Below are positions 1 through 5,320 of a stretch of DNA of 8,546 bases, piece after piece; position 1 is the stretch's first letter; every line of letters begins with the position of its first letter. Below the pieces are notes generated by a model. It was not told the DNA's origin. It saw only the letters and a list, made by a program, of their open reading frames with translations, and did not search any database. This DNA is from Candidatus Pacearchaeota archaeon (GTDB taxonomy: Archaea; Nanobdellota; Nanobdellia; Pacearchaeales; GW2011-AR1). The stretch spans positions 1 through 8,546 of the forward strand of contig WJLC01000039.1 of the NCBI GenBank assembly GCA_014728745.1, in the 5' to 3' direction. Both the position numbers and the translations under genes were made by a program.

Positions 1-1
1 A

Positions 2-64
2 AGCAAAAGCCCGGAGAACAAAAATAGGCCTAGTGTAAGAGCTGGTGGAAGAAAAGGAAAGTAA
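2..64 (+). CDS. possible C-terminal end of an upstream gene (partial)
   Basis: One frame is open from the left edge to a TAA at 62-64. It gives a 20-residue Gly/Arg/Lys-rich tail ending in RPSVRAGGRKGK. The other two plus frames close quickly (TAG at 25-27, TAA at 36-38). The stretch is visibly richer in G+C (about 43%) than the non-coding DNA that follows, which fits coding sequence with Gly and Arg codons. A basic tail like this is common in ribosomal and other nucleic-acid-binding proteins, but 20 residues are too few to name a family. It could also be chance, so confidence is low. Confidence 0.3.
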   Translation, partial: SKSPENKNRPSVRAGGRKGK

Positions 65-116
65 AAAAAGCTAGCCATTATCAGTAATTACCAGTGACTA
101 TTAATAATAAGTAACC

Positions 117-124
117 TATTTAAA
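117..124 (+). promoter_or_regulatory. TATA box of the ferritin-like gene (leaderless)
   Basis: TATTTAAA is centred about 25 nt upstream of the ATG at 146. Archaeal transcription starts roughly 25 nt downstream of the TATA centre, so the transcript should begin at or within a few bases of the start codon. No Shine-Dalgarno precedes the ATG, which agrees with a leaderless mRNA. This is probably the main promoter for the ferritin-superoxide reductase-ligase gene run. Confidence 0.6.
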
Positions 125-145
125 CAGCTATTTCTATTTTAAGTT

Positions 146-433
146 ATGTTATCAAAAGAACCAATTGATTTCAAGAATGTAAAGAAAGAGGATAAAGACA
201 AAGAAATTCTAAGACTTGGGATGATTGCAGAGCTAGATGCAGTTAATTTGTATGAGCAACTTGCTGCTGAAACAGACAATAAGAAATTAAAAGCAATTCT
301 TCTTGATGTGGCAAAAGAAGAAAAAACCCACATAGGAGAATTTCAAACACTGCTTCTTGAATTAGATAAAGAGCAGGCCAAGGAATTAGAAGAAGGCAAG
401 AAAGAAGTTGAAGAAGAAACAGCTAATCTCTAA
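146..433 (+). CDS. encapsulated-ferritin-like (EncFtn-type) ferritin-like protein, stand-alone
   Basis: This 95-residue protein is mostly helical and has a half-ferritin iron-site pattern. E29 and Y36 lie on one helix (AELDAVNLYEQLA, 28-40). E59 and H62 lie on the second (EEKTH, 58-62). The E-x29-E-x2-H spacing is that of encapsulated ferritins, which use E32, E62 and H65 in Rhodospirillum rubrum EncFtn. As I recall it, the sequence closely resembles the N-terminal ferritin-like domain fused to the Pyrococcus furiosus encapsulin shell, including the MLS start, EILRL, IAELDA, ILLDVA and GEF segments. Such proteins assemble from dimers whose interface forms the diiron ferroxidase site, oxidising Fe(II) to Fe(III). 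Here the gene stops about where the shell domain would begin, and the last 25 residues are a Glu/Lys-rich helix with no evident encapsulin-targeting peptide. The superoxide reductase gene follows after 29 nt. A generic rubrerythrin-like protein is the alternative, but the single Glu helix plus ExxH helix and the short length favour EncFtn. Confidence 0.85.
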   Translation: MLSKEPIDFKNVKKEDKDKEILRLGMIAELDAVNLYEQLAAETDNKKLKAILLDVAKEEKTHIGEFQTLLLELDKEQAKELEEGKKEVEEETANL

Positions 434-462
434 TCTTTACAACTTAGAAAATACTCAATAAA

Positions 463-855
463 ATGACAAAATTAAAGCAAATATACAAATGCGAAGTTTG
501 CGGAAACATAGTTGAAGTTTTGCATGCTGGCAAAGGAACACTAGTGTGCTGTGGCCAGGACATGGTTTTGCAAAAAGAACAATCAAAAGGAGAGTATGCA
601 GAAAAGCACGCTCCTGTGCTTGAAAAAAACAACAAGGGGCTTAGTGTAAACATTGGAAAAGTTAATCATCCAATGGAGCAAGAACATTACATTGAATGGA
701 TTGAGATTATAGGAGAAAATGGAAAAAACTACTCAAGAAAATTCCTAAAACCAAATCAAAAGCCTCATGCAGATTTTCCAATAACTGAAAAAACAAAAAT
801 CAAGAAAGCGAGAATGTACTGCAATGTGCATGGCTTGTGGATAAGTGAAAAGTAA
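463..855 (+). CDS. dfx: desulfoferrodoxin / two-iron superoxide reductase
   Basis: This cytoplasmic enzyme reduces superoxide to hydrogen peroxide without making oxygen, which is the usual anaerobe defence. The 130-residue length is typical of the 2Fe class. Residues 1-37 form the desulforedoxin domain with a rubredoxin-like iron site: C10 and C13 (CEVC) plus C29 and C30 (CC). Residues 43-130 form the catalytic domain. The square-pyramidal iron ligands are H49 (in EKHAP, with E47 and K48 of the conserved active-site loop), H69 (NHPM), H75, C120 and H123 (CNVHG). All expected ligands are present, so both centres should assemble. The gene starts 29 nt after the ferritin-like gene, and the ligase gene starts 26 nt after its stop. 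No Shine-Dalgarno precedes this ATG and only weak TATA-like sequence lies near 435-440, so co-transcription with the upstream gene is likely. Pairing with an iron-oxidising ferritin makes sense, because free iron and superoxide or peroxide together are damaging. Confidence 0.96.
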   Translation: MTKLKQIYKCEVCGNIVEVLHAGKGTLVCCGQDMVLQKEQSKGEYAEKHAPVLEKNNKGLSVNIGKVNHPMEQEHYIEWIEIIGENGKNYSRKFLKPNQKPHADFPITEKTKIKKARMYCNVHGLWISEK

Positions 856-874
856 AATCAAGAAAAAGCAAAAA

Positions 875-878
875 GAGG
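875..878 (+). promoter_or_regulatory. GAGG Shine-Dalgarno-like site before the ligase
   Basis: GAGG, complementary to the CCTC core of archaeal 16S rRNA 3' ends, lies 3 nt before the ATG at 882. The spacing is short. It is the only obvious SD-like motif in front of a gene in this window. That suits an internal cistron translated from a longer mRNA and supports the chosen start. Confidence 0.45.
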
Positions 879-881
879 AAA

Positions 882-2603
882 ATGAAATATAAAAAATTAG
901 CAGAAGTTTATGAGGACTTAACTTCTACTACAAAAAGGCTTGAAAAAACAGATATTCTCTCTAAATTCTTAAAAAAAGTTCCTAAAAAAGATGAAGATGT
1001 TATGTATCTTTTACTCGGAAGTGTTTTTCCAGAGTACAGTGAAAAAAGAATAGGAATAAGCAATAGACTCGCAATACAAGCAATGTCTAAGGCAACAGGG
1101 CTTCAAAAAAAAGAAGTTGTTAAGCTTTGGAAAAAAATAGGAGATTTAGGCAAAGTTGCAGAAGAGCTTGCAAAAAACAAAAAGCAATCAACTCTTTCTT
1201 CAGGCAAAAAACTTACAACTCAAAAAGTTATTGAGAATGTGAAAAAACTCCCTGAGATAGAAGGGAAAGGTTCTGTGAGCAGGAAAATATCTTTAATAAC
1301 TGAGCTATTGACAAATGCAGAGCCAATTGAAGCCAAGTATATTATAAGAACACTAATAGGAGATTTAAGAATTGGAGTAGGAGAATCAACAATTCGTGAT
1401 GCAATGGCTGATGCTTTTTTCAAGAACAAAAAAGAAGTTGCAAAGAAAATCCAAAGAGCGTTAGATAGAACAAACGATATTGGTCTTGTTTTTCAAATGG
1501 CTAAAAAAGGCAAAGTAAAAGATTTAGAAGCAGTTGGCATTGAAGTTGGAAAACCACTGAAAGTCATGCTTGCTCAAAAAGCAGACTCAATAAAACAGGG
1601 TTTTGAAAAAGTTGGAAAGCCTTGTGCAATTGAATACAAATATGATGGTTTCAGAATGCTTATTCATAAAAAAGGCAAGAAACTAACTTTATTCACAAGA
1701 AGGCTTGAAAACGTAACAAAGCAATTTCCTGAAGTTGTTGATTACATTGATAAATATGTTAAAGGAAAAGAATTTATTCTTGATTCAGAGGCTGTTGGCT
1801 GGGACAGACAAACTAAACAGTATAAACCATTTCAAAAAATAAGTCAGAGAATCAGGAGAAAATATGATATTGAAAAACTTCAGAAAAAACTTCCAGTTGA
1901 AATAAATGTTTTTGATATTCTTTACTACAATGGAAAATCTCAGATTGATGAGCCTTATAAAAAACGTACAAAACTTCTGAGAAAAATAATTAAAAAACAC
2001 CCTTACAAAATAATCCCTTCAAAAAAAATTGTCACAGATAATGGAAAAAAAGCAAAGAAGTTCTTCAAAAAGGCACTTAAAGATAATCAAGAAGGAATTA
2101 TGATGAAAAATCTAAATGCAAAATACCAGCCAGGAAAAAGAGTTGGTCATATGCTTAAGATTAAACCAGAAGAGCGTGACCTTGACCTTGTTATTACTGG
2201 TGCAGAATATGGCACAGGAAAAAGAAGTGGATGGATGTCTAGTTTTGTATTATCCTGCAAAGGTAAAAAGAAAGGAGAATTTCTTGAAATTGGAAAAGTT
2301 GGAACAGGCATAAAAGAGAAAAAAGCAGGAAAATCAGGAGGCATAAGCTTTGGAGAATTAACTGAAAAATTACAGCCTTATGTTATAGAAGAAAAAGGAA
2401 AAAAAGTAAAAATAAAACCAAAAGTAGTTGTGTCAGTCACATATCAAGAAATACAACATTCCCCTAATTACAACTCAGGTTGGGCATTAAGATTCCCAAG
2501 ATTCACAGCTATTCGTCCAGACAAACCTGTGAAGGAAATTGCTAATTTAAAAGAAATTGAAAAAGATTTCAAGGATCAAAAAAGAAACTGGAGATACGGA
2601 TAA
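882..2603 (+). CDS. lig: ATP-dependent DNA ligase (archaeal replicative/repair ligase)
   Basis: The enzyme seals nicks in DNA through an enzyme-AMP intermediate, joining Okazaki fragments and completing excision repair. At 573 residues it matches archaeal family length. The N-terminal DNA-binding domain spans roughly 1-225 and includes the typical LIGDLRIGVGESTIRDA stretch (158-174). The nucleotidyltransferase core contains motif I KYDG with adenylated K253 (253-256), motif Ia FTRRLENVT (271-279), motif III DSEAVG (301-306), motif IV EGIMMK (404-409) and motif V LKIK (425-428). The C-terminal OB-fold domain spans about 433-573 and contains motif VI ALRFPRF (535-541). All motifs are intact. 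The start at 882 gives the usual N-terminus, with LAEVYEDL and TTKRLEKTDIL close to other archaeal ligases, and follows an SD-like GAGG. It is the last gene of the apparent ferritin-superoxide reductase-ligase run. A promoter for the next gene sits in the following gap. Confidence 0.97.
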   Translation: MKYKKLAEVYEDLTSTTKRLEKTDILSKFLKKVPKKDEDVMYLLLGSVFPEYSEKRIGISNRLAIQAMSKATGLQKKEVVKLWKKIGDLGKVAEELAKNKKQSTLSSGKKLTTQKVIENVKKLPEIEGKGSVSRKISLITELLTNAEPIEAKYIIRTLIGDLRIGVGESTIRDAMADAFFKNKKEVAKKIQRALDRTNDIGLVFQMAKKGKVKDLEAVGIEVGKPLKVMLAQKADSIKQGFEKVGKPCAIEYKYDGFRMLIHKKGKKLTLFTRRLENVTKQFPEVVDYIDKYVKGKEFILDSEAVGWDRQTKQYKPFQKISQRIRRKYDIEKLQKKLPVEINVFDILYYNGKSQIDEPYKKRTKLLRKIIKKHPYKIIPSKKIVTDNGKKAKKFFKKALKDNQEGIMMKNLNAKYQPGKRVGHMLKIKPEERDLDLVITGAEYGTGKRSGWMSSFVLSCKGKKKGEFLEIGKVGTGIKEKKAGKSGGISFGELTEKLQPYVIEEKGKKVKIKPKVVVSVTYQEIQHSPNYNSGWALRFPRFTAIRPDKPVKEIANLKEIEKDFKDQKRNWRYG

Positions 2604-2637
2604 TAATTCTTTCAAAAAAATAAAACATTAAAACAAG

Positions 2638-2644
2638 TTTAAAT
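2638..2644 (+). promoter_or_regulatory. possible distal TATA-like element
   Basis: TTTAAAT, centred about 66 nt upstream of the surface-protein ATG, resembles a TATA box. It would give a leader of about 40 nt. The better match at 2679-2687 makes this a weak secondary candidate. Confidence 0.2.
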
Positions 2645-2678
2645 CTAGCTCTAAAAGTATTGTAAAAATCATAAAAGA

Positions 2679-2687
2679 TTATAAATA
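2679..2687 (+). promoter_or_regulatory. TATA box and BRE of the surface-protein gene (leaderless)
   Basis: TTATAAATA, preceded by the A/G-rich AAAAGA typical of an archaeal BRE, is centred about 24 nt upstream of the ATG at 2707. Transcription would begin essentially at the start codon. No Shine-Dalgarno is present. The 103-nt gap after the ligase plus this element indicate a separate transcription unit. Confidence 0.7.
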
Positions 2688-2706
2688 CAAAATTCCAATA
2701 AATTTC

Positions 2707-4599
2707 ATGGCAAAAAAGAGGAAAAAGAAAAGCAACATAAATTCAATTGTTTTATTGATAGGTTTGATATTTCTCTGGATTGCATTATTCAGTATTTACA
2801 TTTATGAAAGACCTATTACAGGTGAAACAGTATTTGAGCCAGATACTCCTGAAAACTGCACACAAACTGATGTGGGAGTAGTTTGGGATACAATTTTTGA
2901 TATAAGCTCATCAGGAATAACTATTCTAAACTCTTCTGAAGGAAATGGGTGTGGAGAGTACATTGCGCACAAAATAATTGATGATAAAGAGCTTTTCATC
3001 ATTAAATCAGAAGACAGCATTCCTCCAAATGTGCATAGCAAAAACGTCGAGGCAGTTCACGGTAACTTTTCTTCTGACCAGATAAATATTATAAAAGATC
3101 TTACAGATGAGAATGTTTCTTCTTTTTATATTGATGTAAGTTCATTTGCCTTTACAGCAAGCAACAGACAAAAGAATATTACTAACACTACTACTGCAGA
3201 CTCAATTTATTATTCTTATTTTGCAATAAGTCAGGACTCAGATGAATGGGAAAACGGAACAGACTTAGATGATGAATATTATGTTACAGATGAATCAGAC
3301 ACAGTAGGGGATGATAATAATGAAGAGATAAAAGCAATTCTTAAAAATAAAACAATGGAAATTTTCATATTTGAAAAAATAACAGACTGCACTCCAAATT
3401 GGACTCTTCAAACAACACCTTGCAAAGAAGATGAAACACAAATAGAGCATTACATTGATGAAAACAATTGTGGTGATTTAAGCAGTATTCCAGATGAAAA
3501 TAAAACAATTCATTGTGATTATGATGGAAATAATTTAATTGGGAATCAGTCAGAAATAAATGCTCCAGGAATAGACCTTTCAGTAGAAGTAGATGATGAG
3601 GATTTAAATGAGTCAAAAATGTATATTGGCGATAGAAAGATTGAAATATATGATGACACTGAAAGACTGGTTAAATTTGATTGGGATTTTACTGATGAAG
3701 CTTTTGATTTTAAAAAAGTCAAAATAGAAATTCAGGATTCAGGCTCAGATTTTGGATATATTATTGTTGAGGGTATTAATGAAGAAAAAGAAGTAAGATT
3801 AGATAAAATCTCTAATGATTCTGAAGCAGTCTGTATAAAAGACAGCTCATCAGTTGATTCAATTTCAGAAATAAGTGATGATTGCCTTGAAAGCAATGAA
3901 GAATATGTTATTTGCCCAGGAGAATCTGATGATGGTGAATATATCTGCGCTGTAAATTCTGAAAGAGATAAATTAATTGTCTCTGGATTAAGCCATTCTG
4001 GTGTCAAAGAATATGTTGAAAATGATACTGGTGCATATGAGGATGCAGAGGAAGATGAATGCACTCCTGATTGGACATGTACAAATTGGTCAGAATGTTC
4101 AAACGGAATGAAATATAGGACATGCACTGATTCAAATATGTGCGGGTCAACCCAAGAAAAACCAGAGGAAGAAGAAACATGCACTGTTTCCCAAGTCTGC
4201 ACACCAGACTGGGTTTGCACTGACTGGCAGCCAGGAGAATGTCCTACTTCTGGAGAACAAACAAGAACATGCACAGATGAAAATAACTGCCCTAATGCTG
4301 GATCTAAACCAAGAGAAACAAGAACATGTGAGCCAGAAGGAGGCTCAGGAATATTCATAATAATAATGATTTTAATTTTTCTAGGTCTTGCAGGAGCAGT
4401 TACCTTTTTACTTCTAAGAAAAAAATTATTCAAATCAAAAAAGCCAGATTCAGGAAAAGAGCCAGGAGATTCTGGACCAGGATACACTCAACCTAGGCCA
4501 CCAGGTCCTGGGCCACCAGGTTCACGTCCTGCGAGACCAAACCCAATGCCAATGCAAAAAAGACCTCAGGCACCCCCTGTTGTTCAACAACCTCTTTAA
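2707..4599 (+). CDS. large membrane-anchored surface protein with TSP1-like repeats
   Basis: This 630-residue protein has a Lys-rich cytoplasmic start (2-8), a hydrophobic helix (about 12-33), a 515-residue acidic ectodomain, a second helix (about 548-570) and a Lys/Arg-flanked cytoplasmic tail. The positive-inside rule fits both ends inside. All 22 cysteines lie between the two helices, suggesting disulfides. Fifteen N-x-S/T sequons, N50 to N460, also lie there. Residues 452-492 and 498-541 are six-cysteine repeats of the form CTPDW-x-C...W...C...RTC...C...C, resembling thrombospondin type-1 modules. Residues 228-270 look like a degenerate copy. A probable beta-rich domain (about 285-440) precedes the intact repeats and ends in a GLSHSGV motif. 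I recall this arrangement from surface proteins of uncultivated DPANN archaea, but I cannot verify that here. The tail (571-630) is rich in Pro, Gly and Arg. An adhesion or cell-envelope role is likely. The specific ligand and function are unknown. Confidence 0.85.
   Translation: MAKKRKKKSNINSIVLLIGLIFLWIALFSIYIYERPITGETVFEPDTPENCTQTDVGVVWDTIFDISSSGITILNSSEGNGCGEYIAHKIIDDKELFIIKSEDSIPPNVHSKNVEAVHGNFSSDQINIIKDLTDENVSSFYIDVSSFAFTASNRQKNITNTTTADSIYYSYFAISQDSDEWENGTDLDDEYYVTDESDTVGDDNNEEIKAILKNKTMEIFIFEKITDCTPNWTLQTTPCKEDETQIEHYIDENNCGDLSSIPDENKTIHCDYDGNNLIGNQSEINAPGIDLSVEVDDEDLNESKMYIGDRKIEIYDDTERLVKFDWDFTDEAFDFKKVKIEIQDSGSDFGYIIVEGINEEKEVRLDKISNDSEAVCIKDSSSVDSISEISDDCLESNEEYVICPGESDDGEYICAVNSERDKLIVSGLSHSGVKEYVENDTGAYEDAEEDECTPDWTCTNWSECSNGMKYRTCTDSNMCGSTQEKPEEEETCTVSQVCTPDWVCTDWQPGECPTSGEQTRTCTDENNCPNAGSKPRETRTCEPEGGSGIFIIIMILIFLGLAGAVTFLLLRKKLFKSKKPDSGKEPGDSGPGYTQPRPPGPGPPGSRPARPNPMPMQKRPQAPPVVQQPL
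3388..3516 (+). repeat. degenerate TSP1-like repeat (copy 1)
   Basis: Encodes residues 228-270 of the surface protein. It keeps the CTPNW opening, a TPC third cysteine, DENNC and a closing cysteine. The second and fourth cysteines of the intact copies are replaced (TLQ for TCT, HYI for RTC). It lies about 180 residues before the other copies. Confidence 0.55.
4060..4182 (+). repeat. TSP1-like six-cysteine repeat (copy 2)
   Basis: Encodes residues 452-492 with cysteines at 452, 458, 464, 473, 479 and 492. The WSEC and KYRTC elements resemble the Trp and Arg layers of thrombospondin type-1 modules. Confidence 0.75.
4198..4329 (+). repeat. TSP1-like six-cysteine repeat (copy 3)
   Basis: Encodes residues 498-541 with cysteines at 498, 504, 512, 522, 528 and 541. 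It lies directly after copy 2 and six residues before the C-terminal membrane helix, so the tandem pair forms a membrane-proximal stalk. It shares CTPDW, TRTCTD, NNC and RTC elements with copy 2. Confidence 0.75.
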
Positions 4600-4600
4600 A

Positions 4601-4617
4601 AAGCTTTATAAAAGCTT
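4601..4617 (+). repeat. perfect inverted repeat just after the surface-protein gene
   Basis: AAGCTTT and AAAGCTT flank a 3-nt ATA loop and begin 1 nt after the stop codon. T-rich DNA (TTATTTCTCTTTATA) follows. It could be a weak hairpin that helps end the surface-protein transcript. The core TTTATAAA is also a symmetrical TATA-like sequence upstream of the TBP gene. The two readings are not exclusive. Confidence 0.5.
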
Positions 4618-4624
4618 ATTTCTC

Positions 4625-4633
4625 TTTATAAAC
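4625..4633 (+). promoter_or_regulatory. distal TATA-like element upstream of tbp
   Basis: TTTATAAAC is centred about 53 nt before the tbp ATG. It would start a transcript with a leader of about 27 nt. It repeats the TTTATAAA core of the nearby inverted repeat. Whether it acts as a promoter, a TBP-binding operator or neither cannot be told from sequence. Confidence 0.35.
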
Positions 4634-4635
4634 AG

Positions 4636-4644
4636 TATAAAATA
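4636..4644 (+). promoter_or_regulatory. probable TATA box of tbp
   Basis: TATAAAATA is the best TATA match in the gap, centred about 42 nt before the ATG at 4682. It predicts a start near 4665 and a leader of about 16 nt. A poorer TTTTTAAG at 4657-4664 would give a leaderless start instead. No Shine-Dalgarno is visible. Confidence 0.5.
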
Positions 4645-4681
4645 AGAAATTAACAATTTTTAAGTAACAAATAATCCTAAA

Positions 4682-5275
4682 ATGGCTAAGAAAAAATCCA
4701 AGAAAGAGTCAACATACAAAATACAGAATATTGTGGCAACTGCTTCTCTTGGAAAACCTGTTCCTTTGACTAAACTTGCTAGAACACAGCCAAATACTGA
4801 ATATAATCCTCAGACATTTCCTGGATTAGTTCTAAGAATTAAAAAGCCTAAATCAGCTGTTCTTGTGTTCAGCTCAGGAAATCTTGTATGTACAGGAACA
4901 AAATCAGTTGCCCAAGTAAAAAGAGTTATTACAGCAGTTATAAAACAATTAAAGAAAATAAATGTTAAGATAACTAAAAAGCCTAAAATAACAGTTCAAA
5001 ACATTGTTGCTTCTGGAGAAATTAATCTTAAACTAAATCTAAATTTCCTTGCATTGGAAATGAAGAATACAGAATACGAGCCAGAGCAGTTTCCAGGTCT
5101 TGTTTACAAACTTATTGAACCAAATGCAACATTTCTTCTTTTTACAAACGGAAAACTTGTATGTACAGGAACAAAAAATAGAAAGCAATTAGATTCAAGC
5201 ATGGAGCAGCTTTTGAAGAACATAAAAGTTGCCCTCAAAGAGTATAAGAGTTGGAGAAAAGAGAGATTCAAATAG
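4682..5275 (+). CDS. tbp: TATA-binding protein (TBP)
   Basis: TBP is the general transcription factor that binds and bends archaeal TATA boxes and recruits TFB and RNA polymerase. The 197 residues contain the two pseudo-symmetric saddle halves, about 14-97 and 104-187. Each half has N-I-V-A near its start (16-19, 107-110), the FPGLV motif (46-50, 137-141) and LVCTGTK (68-74, 159-165). The expected intercalating phenylalanine pairs are visible: F46/F63 and F137/F154. The N-terminal extension (KKKSKKES) and C-terminal tail (ending WRKERFK) are strongly basic, whereas many archaeal TBPs have a short or acidic tail. The gene ends in TAG, unlike the other genes with a visible stop here, which all use TAA. 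It has its own upstream region with several TATA-like elements, discussed separately as possible autoregulation. mcm follows after a 155-nt AT-rich gap. Confidence 0.97.
   Translation: MAKKKSKKESTYKIQNIVATASLGKPVPLTKLARTQPNTEYNPQTFPGLVLRIKKPKSAVLVFSSGNLVCTGTKSVAQVKRVITAVIKQLKKINVKITKKPKITVQNIVASGEINLKLNLNFLALEMKNTEYEPEQFPGLVYKLIEPNATFLLFTNGKLVCTGTKNRKQLDSSMEQLLKNIKVALKEYKSWRKERFK
4883..4903 (+). repeat. 21-nt exact direct repeat within tbp (copy 1)
   Basis: The 21 nt encoding LVCTGTK (68-74) in the first saddle half recur exactly at 5156-5176 in the second half. The flanking sequence has diverged. It reflects the ancient internal duplication of TBP, but identity of this length at synonymous sites is more than protein conservation needs. 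Confidence 0.7.
5156..5176 (+). repeat. 21-nt exact direct repeat within tbp (copy 2)
   Basis: Second copy of the block at 4883-4903, encoding LVCTGTK (159-165) of the C-terminal half. It lies 273 nt downstream of copy 1 in the same reading frame. Confidence 0.7.
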
Positions 5276-5320
5276 TCTCTAAATTAATTCTGAATAAAAA
5301 TTAAAAATAATTGCAATTAC

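Noticed and set aside
1..145. tRNA or other structured RNA in the G+C-richer left end
   Set aside because: There is no T-loop GTTCGAA-type motif or paired acceptor stem. The G+C rise is explained by a possible short Gly/Arg-rich coding end.
2116..2313. Plus-strand frame overlapping the ligase in another phase
   Set aside because: It overlaps the conserved ligase motif V and OB region. The translated sequence is not protein-like.
3732..4487. 251-codon open frame on the minus strand opposite the surface-protein gene
   Set aside because: It is antisense to a gene with clear helices, cysteine repeats and codon bias. Its translation is low-complexity Ser/Pro/His-rich with no recognisable domain, and it arises because Leu TTA/CTA and Ser TCA codons are sparse in the opposite frame there.
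4601..4617. Inverted repeat as a classical bacterial-type intrinsic terminator
   Set aside because: The stem is 7 bp with only two G-C pairs, and the following DNA is T-rich but lacks a clean T run. Archaeal termination does not need hairpins. It is kept only as an inverted repeat.
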